A stretch of 64,000 nt of DNA from Pseudomonas asiatica. GTDB lineage: Bacteria > Pseudomonadota > Gammaproteobacteria > Pseudomonadales > Pseudomonadaceae. Positions within the stretch are counted from its first letter, which is position 1; each line of letters starts with the position of its first letter. This document shows, one piece after another, positions 45,517 through 54,493 of this stretch. The position numbers and the translations under genes were made by a program. Location of the stretch: positions 3,786,001-3,850,000 of the forward strand of contig NZ_CP157874.1 in NCBI RefSeq assembly GCF_040214835.1. Reading direction: 5' to 3'. A model generated the notes under the pieces. It did no database searches. It was not told the origin of the DNA and was given only the letters and a program-made list of their open reading frames with translations.

Positions 45517-47007
45517 ATGCCAAAGCAAAACAGCACGACCGTCGCGGTTGAAACAACAACCGAAACACTGAGCAACGCCACCCTGCTCGACCAGATCATG
45601 GCAGAAACCAAGTTGGTACCTACTCAAGAGGGCTATCAAGTCGCTCGCCAGGGTGTATCTGCTTTTATCGCCGAAATCCTTAAAAGCCATGACCCTGATC
45701 AACTCATCAACAAACATCGCGTCGACCAGATGATCGCTGAACTGGATCGGGTGCTCAGCAGGCAGATGGATGCAATCCTGCATCAGCCCGAGTTCCAGCA
45801 ACTTGAATCCGCGTGGCGCAGCCTCAAACTTTTGGTCGACCGAACCGACTTCCGCGAGAACATCAAGCTTGAAGTCTTGCATGTCAGCAAAGATGACTTG
45901 CTCGATGACTTCGAGAATGCCGCCGATATCACTTGCAGCGGCATCTACAAGCATGTTTACACCGCAGGTTATGGCCAATTTGGTGGTGAACCCGTTGCTG
46001 CGATGGTTGGCAACTACAGCTTCGGCCCCTCTTCTCCCGATATAAAACTGCTGAGTTACATGGCCTCGGTCGGTGCCATGGCACACGCACCTTTTCTCGC
46101 GGCGCCCTCTCCTGAGTTCTTCAACCTGAGCAGCTTTGAAGAGCTGCCCAATCTGAAGGAGATCAAGGACATTTTCGCCGGCCCCCGGCATGCCAAGTGG
46201 CGTGCGTTCCGTGAAAGCGAGGATGCCCGTCATACCGGGCTGACCGGGCCGCGATTCATGCTCCGCTCTGCCTATCACCCGCAAGAAAACCCGGTCCAGA
46301 GCTTCACCTACGACGAGGACATCGCCGGGCGGCACGACAACTATCTGTGGGGCAACTCCGCCTTCCTGCTGGCCAGCTGCATCAATGACAGCTTTGCCCG
46401 CTACCGCTGGTGCCCGAACATCATAGGCCCGCAGTCGGGTGGTGCCGTCGAGGACCTGCCGGTGCACCTGTACGAGTCACTGGGTCAGCTGCAGGCCAAG
46501 ATTCCGACCGAAGTCCTGATCTCCGACCGCAAGGAGTTCGAGCTGGCCGAAGAGGGCTTCATCGCCCTGACCATGCGCAAGGACAGCGACAACGCCGCGT
46601 TCTTCTCGGCCAACTCGGTACAGAAGCCGAAGAACTTTCCCAAGACCCCGGAAGGCCTGCAAGCGCAAACCAACTACAAGCTCGGCACCCAGCTGCCCTA
46701 CCTGTTCATCGTCAACCGGCTGGCCCACTACATCAAGGTGCTGCAGCGCGAGCAGATCGGTAGCTGGAAAGAGCGCAAGGACCTTGAGTCCGAACTGAAC
46801 AAATGGATCCGGCAGTACGTCGCCGACCAGGAGAACCCGTCAGCCGATGTGCGCAGCCGTCGCCCATTGCGTGCGGCAAGGGTCGAGGTGTCGGACGTTG
46901 CCGGTGACCCGGGCTGGTATCAGGTCTCGCTCGCCGTGCGCCCGCACTTCAAGTACATGGGGGCGAATTTCGAGATCTCCCTGGTCGGTCGGCTTGATAC
47001 CCAATGA
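45517..47007 (+). CDS. tssC: T6SS sheath large subunit TssC (VipB)
   Basis: The 496-aa protein is a full-length TssC/VipB: RVDQMIAELDRVLSRQMD, LESAWRSLKLLVDRTDF, YGQFGGEPVAAMVGNYSF and the C-terminal sheath domain (NPSADVRSRRPLRAARVEV). Near the N-terminus LLDQIMAETK resembles the helix that in VipB binds the ClpV unfoldase, though no clpV gene is in this locus. The start follows GGAGCGTCCCC. Its stop overlaps the tssE start. Confidence 0.97.
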   Translation: MPKQNSTTVAVETTTETLSNATLLDQIMAETKLVPTQEGYQVARQGVSAFIAEILKSHDPDQLINKHRVDQMIAELDRVLSRQMDAILHQPEFQQLESAWRSLKLLVDRTDFRENIKLEVLHVSKDDLLDDFENAADITCSGIYKHVYTAGYGQFGGEPVAAMVGNYSFGPSSPDIKLLSYMASVGAMAHAPFLAAPSPEFFNLSSFEELPNLKEIKDIFAGPRHAKWRAFRESEDARHTGLTGPRFMLRSAYHPQENPVQSFTYDEDIAGRHDNYLWGNSAFLLASCINDSFARYRWCPNIIGPQSGGAVEDLPVHLYESLGQLQAKIPTEVLISDRKEFELAEEGFIALTMRKDSDNAAFFSANSVQKPKNFPKTPEGLQAQTNYKLGTQLPYLFIVNRLAHYIKVLQREQIGSWKERKDLESELNKWIRQYVADQENPSADVRSRRPLRAARVEVSDVAGDPGWYQVSLAVRPHFKYMGANFEISLVGRLDTQ

Positions 47008-47414
47008 GTGGATTTTTCGACCGTTTGGTGACGGATCAACTCGCAAGCCGGGTGCCCTCCAGGCAAGAGAACGCTACCCAGAAGTTCGCCGCCATCAAGC
47101 GCCACCTGGAAACGCTGCTCAATGCTCGCCAGGGTTGCTCGCAAAGCAGCCCTGAGCTGGGCCTGAGTGACTTCAACGGGCACGACGCAAGCAGTGGCGA
47201 CCTGCTGAAACAGGTGAGCGCGGACATCCGCCGCACCATTCAGCGCTTTGAGCCGCGTGTGCACGTGCGCGCGCTCAAGGCCGTCCCCGATTGCCATGCC
47301 CCGCTGGAACTGCATTTCAGGCTGGACTGCCACGTGCAGGTCAACAACCACACGGAGCAGCTGCAACTGGAGCTGCTGGTCAATGGCCATAACCGCCACA
47401 CCCGAGTGAGGTGA
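47004..47414 (+). CDS. tssE: T6SS baseplate protein TssE
   Basis: The 136-aa gp25-like protein starts SGFFDRLVTDQLASR (like the usual FERL start), has the LGLSDFNG block and the conserved FEPRV in the lysozyme-like fold. It is part of the baseplate wedge with TssF, G and K and nucleates the sheath. It overlaps tssC by 4 nt (ATGA) and precedes tssF by 3 bp. Confidence 0.95.
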   Translation: MSGFFDRLVTDQLASRVPSRQENATQKFAAIKRHLETLLNARQGCSQSSPELGLSDFNGHDASSGDLLKQVSADIRRTIQRFEPRVHVRALKAVPDCHAPLELHFRLDCHVQVNNHTEQLQLELLVNGHNRHTRVR

Positions 47415-47417
47415 CCT

Positions 47418-49184
47418 ATGTCACTCAAGGACCGATTCAGCGAAGAGTTGCGTTACCTCCATGAACTGGGGAACGACTTCGCCCAGGACAACCCACAACT
47501 CGCCCGCCTGCTCGGCAAGGGTGGCAGCGACCCGGATGTCGAACGCCTGATGGAAGCCTTTGCATTCCTCACGGCCAAACTGCGGCTCAAGCTGGAGGAC
47601 GACCTGCCCGAGCTGACGCACCCCATGCTGCAGTTGCTGTGGCCCAACTACCTGCGGCCCCTGCCGAGCGCCACGATCATCCAGTTCACGCCGCGCAAGC
47701 AAGCGCTCAGCCAGTCGCAACCCATCGCCAAAGGCTCGCGGTTGTTCTCCAGCCCCGTGGATGGGGTGCCCTGCGAGTTCCGCACCTGCACGGCGGTGGA
47801 CATTCACCCGTTCGAGATCGAGTCGGTGAATGCAACCCAGACACTCGACAGTTCGGTGGTTCGCATCGGCCTGCAAACCTTGGTCGAGCGGCCGCTGAAC
47901 ACCCTGGGCTGCGCCAGCCTCGACTTTCACCTGAGCGGTGACACCCAAACTGCCCGCACGCTGTACCTGTGGATCGCTCAATACCTCAAGCATGTCTGCG
48001 TGACAGTCAATGGTGGGGTACGCCGGCTGCCGGCCAGCAGCATCGTGTTCCCAGGCTTCAGCCCGGACGAAGCGCTGCTGCCTTACCCACAGAACGTCTT
48101 TGACGGTTACCGGATCCTGCAGGAGTACTTCGTATTTCCCGAGCGTTTCCACTTCGTCAGCATCACCGGCCTGGAGAAAATCTGGCCTGATCAAGCGACT
48201 CAGCGGGTCGGCCTCGAATTTCACTTCACCCGACAGTTACCGGATTCGCTGCGTGTCGGCAAAGCAGACTTCCGCCTGTTCTGCACCCCGGCAGTGAACC
48301 TGCTCAGCCACAGCGCCGAGCCCATCGACCTGTCCAACCGGCCCGCCCAGGTCGAGCTTGTGCCCAGAGGCAAGGAGCGGCACGCCTATGAAATCTTCAG
48401 TGTCGATCGGGTCATCAGCACCCGCACCACGACTGACGGAAGTACCGGTGAGCACCTGAGAACCTTCCGCCCCTTCGAGTCGTTCGCCCATGAGATCGAG
48501 CATGTGCAAGGGCGCACGGCGCTGTACTACCGCTACACACTCGAGGACTCCCTGCGCGGTGATGGCGTCACCCACCGCATCGCTTTCGTGCGCGCCGATG
48601 CCAACGCCTACATCGGCGAGCTGGAAACAGCGTCCATCGACCTGACCTGCACCAACCGCGACCTGCCGCTGGCGTTGGGTATCGATGACATCAACGTGCT
48701 CACCGAGATCACGCCGCCCCTGACCACCTATACCAACATCCGTGCCCCCACCCGCCCCTACCGGCCGGTGCTGGATGGCCAGTTGCAGTGGGCCCTGATC
48801 TCCAACATGTCGCTCAACTACCTGTCGCTGCTCTCGGCCGAGCCACTGAAAGCGGTCATCCGCGCTTACGACTTCGCGGCCTTGCACGACATCCAGCAGA
48901 CACGCACCACCCGCAAACGCCTCGATGGCATCCGTGATGTGCAAACAGAGCCGCTGGACTGGCTGATCAAGGGCCAGCCCATTCGTGGCTTGCGCACGCG
49001 GCTGAAGCTGGATCAAAGCGCATTCCTCTGCGAAGGCGACCTGTACCTGTTCGGTTGCGTGCTCGCGCACTTCTTCGCCCTGTACGCCAGCATCAATTCC
49101 TTCCACCAACTGGAAGTGATCAACACCACCAACAACGAGCACTACACATGGCCAATCCAGACCGGCAAACAACCGCTGATCTAG
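47418..49184 (+). CDS. tssF: T6SS baseplate protein TssF
   Basis: The 588-aa protein has TssF signatures: FSEELRYLHELGNDFAQDNP at the start, GKGGSDPDVERLMEAFAFLTA, LTHPMLQLLWPNYLRPLPSA and a beta-rich remainder. It forms the wedge with TssG and TssE. Its 3' end overlaps tssG by 37 nt. Confidence 0.96.
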   Translation: MSLKDRFSEELRYLHELGNDFAQDNPQLARLLGKGGSDPDVERLMEAFAFLTAKLRLKLEDDLPELTHPMLQLLWPNYLRPLPSATIIQFTPRKQALSQSQPIAKGSRLFSSPVDGVPCEFRTCTAVDIHPFEIESVNATQTLDSSVVRIGLQTLVERPLNTLGCASLDFHLSGDTQTARTLYLWIAQYLKHVCVTVNGGVRRLPASSIVFPGFSPDEALLPYPQNVFDGYRILQEYFVFPERFHFVSITGLEKIWPDQATQRVGLEFHFTRQLPDSLRVGKADFRLFCTPAVNLLSHSAEPIDLSNRPAQVELVPRGKERHAYEIFSVDRVISTRTTTDGSTGEHLRTFRPFESFAHEIEHVQGRTALYYRYTLEDSLRGDGVTHRIAFVRADANAYIGELETASIDLTCTNRDLPLALGIDDINVLTEITPPLTTYTNIRAPTRPYRPVLDGQLQWALISNMSLNYLSLLSAEPLKAVIRAYDFAALHDIQQTRTTRKRLDGIRDVQTEPLDWLIKGQPIRGLRTRLKLDQSAFLCEGDLYLFGCVLAHFFALYASINSFHQLEVINTTNNEHYTWPIQTGKQPLI

Positions 49185-50164
49185 CCGACAAGCTGTTCGC
49201 CGAGGCGCACCAGTACAACTTCTTCCAGTTGCTGGAACGCCTGCACGGCTTGCACGGGGATGACCTGGAACCACGCTGGCCAGATCAGGCCACCCGGCTG
49301 AGGGTGCGGCTTGCCAGTGACCCGCGGCTGAGTTTCCCGGTTTCCGACATATCCAAGGTCGAACGCATGCCCGGGGAAGCTGACCGCTACCGCGTGTGCA
49401 CCACCTTCATGGGTTTGCATGGCACCGACTCGCCGCTGCCCACCTATTATCTGGAGCAGGTGGCATACGAGCATGCACAGGGCATCGGTGTGCGGCCGGC
49501 GTTCTTCGATTTCTTCAACCACTACCTGCTCAGCCTGCTGCATCGCATCTGGCGTAAATATCGCTACTACATCCGCTTTCAGCCGGGAGCTACCGATGGG
49601 TTCTCCCAGTACATCTTTGCCCTGCTCGGGTTGAATGACAGACAGTTGCGCGGGGACACGGCACTGCCGTGGAGCCGGCTGCTCAGTTTCGCCGGCGTCA
49701 TTGCCAGCCGCAGCCGTGCGCCGGGCACGGTCGCCGGCATCATCGCCCACTGCTTCGACTTGAAGCAGGTACAGATCCGCGAGTTCGAAACCCGCTCGGT
49801 CCCTACTGCCGCCAAGCAACTGGTCAGCCTTGGCCGCAGCAACGGCGAACTGGGCAGCACTTTCATGGTGGGCAGCCGCACGCGAACACGCAGCAGCAAG
49901 TTCACCATCGTGATCAGCGAACTCGACCCAGCGCAATTGCATGACCTGCTGCCCAGCGGCATCAACTTCGGCCGGTTACGGGCATTGATCGACTTCCTGC
50001 TGCGTGATGGCCTGGCCTACGACCTGGAGCTGCGCCTGAAGCAGAACGCACTGCCGCCCTTTTGCCTGCACCGTAGCCTGGGTGCCTACCTGGGCTGGAC
50101 CAGCTTCGTCGATGACCGTCACGGCCAGAGCAGCCCTGTGGTGCGGTTCCGGGGGCGCTCATGA
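49148..50164 (+). CDS. tssG: T6SS baseplate protein TssG
   Basis: The 338-aa product has the TssG opening (AHQYNFFQLLERL), the FPVSDI and TTFMGLHGTDSPLPTYYLEQ blocks and the LNDRQLRGDT region. ATG 49148 lies inside tssF, 37 nt before its stop; a longer frame from 49055 is only overlap. It is followed by the FHA gene with a 4-nt overlap. Confidence 0.95.
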   Translation: MANPDRQTTADLADKLFAEAHQYNFFQLLERLHGLHGDDLEPRWPDQATRLRVRLASDPRLSFPVSDISKVERMPGEADRYRVCTTFMGLHGTDSPLPTYYLEQVAYEHAQGIGVRPAFFDFFNHYLLSLLHRIWRKYRYYIRFQPGATDGFSQYIFALLGLNDRQLRGDTALPWSRLLSFAGVIASRSRAPGTVAGIIAHCFDLKQVQIREFETRSVPTAAKQLVSLGRSNGELGSTFMVGSRTRTRSSKFTIVISELDPAQLHDLLPSGINFGRLRALIDFLLRDGLAYDLELRLKQNALPPFCLHRSLGAYLGWTSFVDDRHGQSSPVVRFRGRS

Positions 50165-50718
50165 GCATTTTGACCTTGAGCATCACCAACCTGGATCAGT
50201 TGCAACACAACGTCACTGCCCGACATCAGTTCGATCGCACAGGCGGCACCATCGGCAGCGCGACGGCCACCTGGCAGATCAACGACCGTGACCAGACCGT
50301 TGCACCGATCCATTGCGAGATCCGCTGGATCGAGGGCAGCTTCTGCGTCATCGATCGCTGTCAGCGCACCTACCTGAACGACAGCCTCCACAGCCTGGGG
50401 TCGCTTACCGCCAGGCGGCTGCTCGAGGGTGACCAGTTGCGCATTGGCGCCTATCGGCTGCAGGCCCAGCTTGCGCAGGCCGACGCACGCTCACTGGAGG
50501 ACCTGTTCAGCCCTGAACAGAGAACCCTTGATCACTGGTTGCTGGATGTTCCACCCGAGGCTTGTCATGCCGCTGCAACCGCCCCCCAGACTGTCGCGGA
50601 CATCTGCTCGGCATTCGAACCGGGCATGGGCAACGACCCCTTGGCGGCACTGGACACAGAGGCAGCGCCAGCGCAGCAGAGCCCACTGGAACACCTGATT
50701 GCAGGAGAGCGACCATGA
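50161..50718 (+). CDS. fha: T6SS-associated FHA-domain protein
   Basis: The 185-aa protein has an N-terminal FHA-like domain (GGTIGSATATWQINDRDQTV, APIHCEIRWIEGSF, then LNDSLHSLGSL) and an acidic, Pro/Ala-rich tail. FHA proteins bind phosphothreonine and in some T6SS transmit PpkA kinase signals. No ppkA or pppA lies in this locus, so it may instead be a structural accessory as in kinase-free systems. It is shorter than the ~400-500-aa TagH/Fha1 proteins. The tssJ start overlaps its stop. Confidence 0.85.
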   Translation: MSILTLSITNLDQLQHNVTARHQFDRTGGTIGSATATWQINDRDQTVAPIHCEIRWIEGSFCVIDRCQRTYLNDSLHSLGSLTARRLLEGDQLRIGAYRLQAQLAQADARSLEDLFSPEQRTLDHWLLDVPPEACHAAATAPQTVADICSAFEPGMGNDPLAALDTEAAPAQQSPLEHLIAGERP

Positions 50719-51509
50719 TGCGTCCAACATGCGTGGCCGCCCTGCTGACGGCGCTGATCGGGCTCTCGGGTTGCACCTCCCTGAGCAAGATTGGCCAGGT
50801 GGTGATGGACCCTTCATTGCCCGTCGGACCGCCCGGGGAACACCCCACCCAGGTCGCGTTCAGCATCAACGCCAGCCCAACGCTCAATGGCAACCCGAAC
50901 AGCCTTGAGGTGGCGCCCGAGCCCGGGCCGGTTGTGGAGCCCAGCCCTTACGCGGTCAGCCTGAGTGCAGGCGACCCCTACGTGCTGACCGAGAAAGTCG
51001 GGGCCTTGTTCGAGTACCTGCAGGAACAATTCCCGGCCATGTCGCCTGTCGATTCGCCAGTTGACGATGGCGAGGATCCGGCGCGCTCCCCCATGGAAGA
51101 AAGTACCCCGGGCAGCTACGACGACCCGACCGTGGTGCTGACCTTGCCGCACACCACCACCGTAGCCGCCGAGCCCGTCGCCACGCCCATGGCCGTGAAG
51201 ATCCTGCAACTGCGCGACGACTCTCTCTTGCGCAACAGCGTTTACGAACTGCTGGACAAGGACCCTGCCGAGGCGCTGCGCAGCACCTACATACGCGATG
51301 ACGATTACCTGCTGCGCCCTGGCCAGTTCAAGTTCATCCCCTTTGCGCCCATCGAGGCCGAAACGCGCTTCGTCGCGGTGATCGCCGACTACCGGAACCA
51401 GGAAAACGCCACCTGGAGCCAAGTGCTGCGCATTCCGCCCCGCGGGCACCAGATCATCCTGTCGGTGTTGCTCAACGACACGCAGCTCCTGCTCAAGGAG
51501 GAAGACTGA
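50715..51509 (+). CDS. tssJ: T6SS outer-membrane lipoprotein TssJ, enlarged
   Basis: The 264-aa protein begins with a lipoprotein signal with lipobox LSGC (Cys20). It contains the TssJ beta-sandwich: VAFSINASPTLN at the front and RFVAVIADYRNQENATWSQV near the end. Typical TssJ is ~150-190 aa; the excess is an inserted central region (~residues 75-170) rich in Pro, Ser and acidic residues (SPVDSPVDDGEDPARSPMEE). The lipoprotein binds the periplasmic domain of TssM. Start ATG 50715 has GGAG upstream. Confidence 0.9.
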   Translation: MMRPTCVAALLTALIGLSGCTSLSKIGQVVMDPSLPVGPPGEHPTQVAFSINASPTLNGNPNSLEVAPEPGPVVEPSPYAVSLSAGDPYVLTEKVGALFEYLQEQFPAMSPVDSPVDDGEDPARSPMEESTPGSYDDPTVVLTLPHTTTVAAEPVATPMAVKILQLRDDSLLRNSVYELLDKDPAEALRSTYIRDDDYLLRPGQFKFIPFAPIEAETRFVAVIADYRNQENATWSQVLRIPPRGHQIILSVLLNDTQLLLKEED

Positions 51510-51561
51510 TGGCGCCTGTAACCCTGCCCTTCTCGCTTACTCACGCTGACATGGAGCGCTC

Positions 51562-52899
51562 ATGAGTTCACGTAACCCTGTCCTGTGGCCGGAAGGCCTG
51601 TTCGTCAAACCACAGCATTTCCAGCAAGCTGCTCGTGCCGCCGAAGCGTCCCTGCATCAACGTCTTGGCAGCCTGAATGCAGCCTTCTATGGCTTCAGCG
51701 AGCTGCAGTTGAACGACGAGTATCTGAGCCTGGGCAAGGTCGCCATCACCCGTGCACGGGGTATCATGCCGGACGGCACGGTGTTCGATATCCCTGCAGA
51801 CCTGCCACCACCGCCACCGCTGGAAATCGAAGACGACGGCGCGAAAGACAGCGAGATCTACCTGTGCCTGCCGCTGCGCACCGAAGGTGGCCGTGAAGTA
51901 AGCTGGCCCGATAACCCCGCCAACTTCCGTTACAGCGCCCAGGCCCTGGAAATCAAGGACACACACAGCGCCGACGGTGACCTGGTACAGGTTGACCTGG
52001 CGGTGCCCAACCTGCAGCTCAAACGCAAGGCCGACGACAGCAGCGCCTACACCCGCCTGGCCGTGACGCGCATTCTGGAACGGCGCCCCGATGGCAGCCT
52101 GCAACTGGATGAAGGCTTCTATCCCACCAGCGTTTCAGTGCGCGCCGTACCCGCGCTGCAACGGTATCTGGAAGAAATCACCAACTCCCTGCGCGAACGT
52201 GCGCGCAACCTCGCCGCCCGCATTGGCGCCTCAGGGCAGTCCGGCATCGCCGACATTCGCGACTTCAACTTGCTGCAGGCCATGAACCGCTGGTGGCCAT
52301 GCTTCCAGCATCTGGCCAGGCAAGGGCAGACCCACCCCGAACAGTTGTACCTGTGCATGAGCCAGGCCTGTGGCGAGTTCGTGACGTTTACCGACGAGAG
52401 CCGGCTGCCGCAGGAATACCCCGCCTATCACCATACCGCGCTGCGCACCTCCTTCAAGCCGCTGGAGGACACGCTACGCCGGGCACTGAGCACGGTGCTG
52501 CAACCCCGCGCCGTTTCGCTGCCGCTGGAGACGCTGGAGTACGGCTTGCTGACAACCACGCTGGAGGATCGCCGCCTGATCGACGAGGCCGACTTCATTC
52601 TGGCAGTGCGAGCCAACATGCCGCCTCAGACATTGCGTCGAATGTTCGTGCAGAAAGCAAAGGTCGTCTCGCTGGAGTCGTTGAACGAGGTAGTGCCGCT
52701 GCAGCTTCCGGGGATTCCACTGGTGCCGCTGCCCGTGGCTCCTCGGGATCTGCCCTTCCATGCAGGCTTCACCTACTTCGAGCTGGACCGTCGTTCCCCG
52801 GCCTGGGCGGGCATGGAGGCATCCAGTGGCTTCGGTATCCATGTCGCAGGGGAGTTCCCGGGGCTGGAACTGCAGTTCTGGGCGATCAGGAGTGAATGA
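51562..52899 (+). CDS. tssK: T6SS baseplate protein TssK
   Basis: The 445-aa protein is a clear TssK: VLWPEGLFVKPQHFQQAAR at the N-terminus, GLNAAFYGFSEL-like early helix, and C-terminal FTYFELDRRSPAWAGME followed by a GFGIHVAGEFPGLELQFWAI strand. TssK trimers link the wedge complex to TssL/TssM. It lies 52 bp after tssJ, the widest gap in this part of the operon. Confidence 0.96.
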   Translation: MSSRNPVLWPEGLFVKPQHFQQAARAAEASLHQRLGSLNAAFYGFSELQLNDEYLSLGKVAITRARGIMPDGTVFDIPADLPPPPPLEIEDDGAKDSEIYLCLPLRTEGGREVSWPDNPANFRYSAQALEIKDTHSADGDLVQVDLAVPNLQLKRKADDSSAYTRLAVTRILERRPDGSLQLDEGFYPTSVSVRAVPALQRYLEEITNSLRERARNLAARIGASGQSGIADIRDFNLLQAMNRWWPCFQHLARQGQTHPEQLYLCMSQACGEFVTFTDESRLPQEYPAYHHTALRTSFKPLEDTLRRALSTVLQPRAVSLPLETLEYGLLTTTLEDRRLIDEADFILAVRANMPPQTLRRMFVQKAKVVSLESLNEVVPLQLPGIPLVPLPVAPRDLPFHAGFTYFELDRRSPAWAGMEASSGFGIHVAGEFPGLELQFWAIRSE

Positions 52900-52900
52900 A

Positions 52901-53770
52901 ATGAAAGAAGAAAACAGCCCCCCAACTGATGCCGAACAGGTCGAAAGCGAGCAACTGCACGCAATGCTCGAGGCGTCTTTGTCCAACGACTCACCCGCAC
53001 CAGCAGCGGCTGATGGCGCTGAGCGAAAGCCGAAGGCAGAGCCGGTGTATGAAGGCTACCCGGCAGACCCAGATTTCCAGCTACGTGGCGGCTACGACAA
53101 CCTGATGCTGGATGCAGCCGCGCCACTGTTCGGCCTGGTGATACGCCTGCGCACACTGGATGCCTTGCCCAACATCAAGCAGGTGCACCAGCAGGTGCGC
53201 AACCAGATCGAAAACGTGCGGGAAGAGATGCGCCAGCACGGCTACGAGCCCGCTCAGTTGCTGGCGTACTCATACGGTCTTTGCCTTTTCATCGACGAAG
53301 CTGTCATGGACAGGCCTTGGGGTAAAACCAGCTGCTGGAGCCAGGAACCCCTGCTCAGCATCTTCCACGACGAAACCTGGGGTGGAGAGAAAGTCTTCAC
53401 CGTGCTGTCGCGCCTCATGCAGGAACCCAAACGTTACCAGGACGTATTGGAGTTCATGTACTTCGCGCTTTGCCTCGGTTTGAAGGGCAAGTACGCCATC
53501 GCGCCGAAGGGCGAAGAATCCCTCAACGCATTGATACATCAACTGCACGGGATCATTCGCGAGCTGCGCGGCCCTACGCCGGAGACCGTCTGCGATCCGT
53601 ACACCAACGTCGCCCCAAGCAACTTCCGCATGAACCGGCAATGGCCGTGGTGGAGTCCGTTGGTCATTTCCGCCCTCGCCATGGCGGTGGCCTACGGCAT
53701 CTACAGCTACCGCCTGCACCTCATTACCACCGAGGTGCTGGAGTCGCTGAACGGCATCTTGCAGCAGTAG
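52901..53770 (+). CDS. tssL: T6SS inner-membrane protein TssL (DotU), without peptidoglycan-binding extension
   Basis: The 289-aa protein has the DotU cytoplasmic domain (FGLVIRLRTL, AYSYGLCLFIDEAVM, ETWGGEKVF, ALCLGLKGKY) and one TM helix near the C-terminus (~248-268). It stops shortly after, so it lacks an OmpA-like extension. ATG 52901 has AGGAG 8 nt upstream; a GTG at 52892 is a less likely start. The ~40-residue N-terminus before the DotU domain is acidic and probably disordered. Confidence 0.95.
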   Translation: MKEENSPPTDAEQVESEQLHAMLEASLSNDSPAPAAADGAERKPKAEPVYEGYPADPDFQLRGGYDNLMLDAAAPLFGLVIRLRTLDALPNIKQVHQQVRNQIENVREEMRQHGYEPAQLLAYSYGLCLFIDEAVMDRPWGKTSCWSQEPLLSIFHDETWGGEKVFTVLSRLMQEPKRYQDVLEFMYFALCLGLKGKYAIAPKGEESLNALIHQLHGIIRELRGPTPETVCDPYTNVAPSNFRMNRQWPWWSPLVISALAMAVAYGIYSYRLHLITTEVLESLNGILQQ

Positions 53771-53904
53771 CGAGCCCACACACGGCTCAACTGATTTCAA
53801 GGAATTAGCGAAGCGTTTGCTTCGTTGACAAGCCCATCGTTCCCGATGGCCACGCCACCCTGGGTGCGCGTGTTTATATCCACATGGACGCAGGAGAAAC
53901 TGCC

Positions 53905-54420
53905 ATGCCAACACCCGCTTACATCAAGATCATTGGTCAAACTCAAGGCAACATCACTGCTGGCGCATTTACCGCTGAATCCGTCGGCAATGTTTACCAG
54001 GAAGGCCATGAAGATGAAATCCTGGTTCAGGAAATCCAGCATGAGGTGACCACGCCTACTGACCCGCAGAACGGCCAACCCACCGGTCAGCGCGTGCACA
54101 AGCCGCTCAAGTTCACCAGTTCGCTGAACAAGGCCACGCCTCTGATGTATCAAGCGCTGGCCACTGGCGAAATGCTGCCGACCGTTGAAGTCAACTGGTA
54201 CCGCACTTCAATGGAAGGCAAACAGGAGCACTTCTTCACGACCAAACTCGAAGACGCCACCATCGTCAGCATCAACACCGTGTTACCTCACGCTCAAGAC
54301 AAGGAGAACGAAAACTACACGCAGCTGATCGAGGTTGCGCTGACCTATCGAAAGATCACTTGGGCGCACGATGTGGCCAATACTGAAGGGTCTGACGACT
54401 GGCGCGCACCCGCCGCCTGA
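53905..54420 (+). CDS. hcp: T6SS tube protein Hcp
   Basis: The 171-aa protein matches Hcp: PTPAYIKIIGQTQGNITAGA, VQEIQHEVTTPTD, GQRVHKPLKFTSSLNKATP, and a C-terminal IEVALTYRKITW block. Hcp hexamers stack inside the sheath and are ejected with the spike. ATG 53905 has GGAG upstream; the ATG at 53884 is less favoured. It is separated from tssL by 134 bp and from vgrG by a palindrome, so it may have its own transcription and higher expression. Confidence 0.96.
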   Translation: MPTPAYIKIIGQTQGNITAGAFTAESVGNVYQEGHEDEILVQEIQHEVTTPTDPQNGQPTGQRVHKPLKFTSSLNKATPLMYQALATGEMLPTVEVNWYRTSMEGKQEHFFTTKLEDATIVSINTVLPHAQDKENENYTQLIEVALTYRKITWAHDVANTEGSDDWRAPAA

Positions 54421-54433
54421 TATTTACGAATGC

Positions 54434-54457
54434 TCCGGGTGGGTATACCTGCCCGGA
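54434..54457 (+). terminator. Near-perfect 24-bp palindrome between hcp and vgrG
   Basis: TCCGGG and CCCGGA flank a GGTATACC centre; the full 24 bases are palindromic except two positions on each side. It lies 13 bp after the hcp stop and is followed by CTTTGTATT. It may act as a partial terminator or 3' stabiliser letting hcp be made in excess over vgrG, or as a protein-binding site. Confidence 0.5.
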
Positions 54458-54493
54458 CTTTGTATTACTTCAGACGGCGGACAAGGATTGCTT

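Noticed and set aside
44935..46467. 510-aa minus-strand frame opposite tssB/tssC
   Set aside because: It is antisense to two clear T6SS genes and has no domain or start signals.
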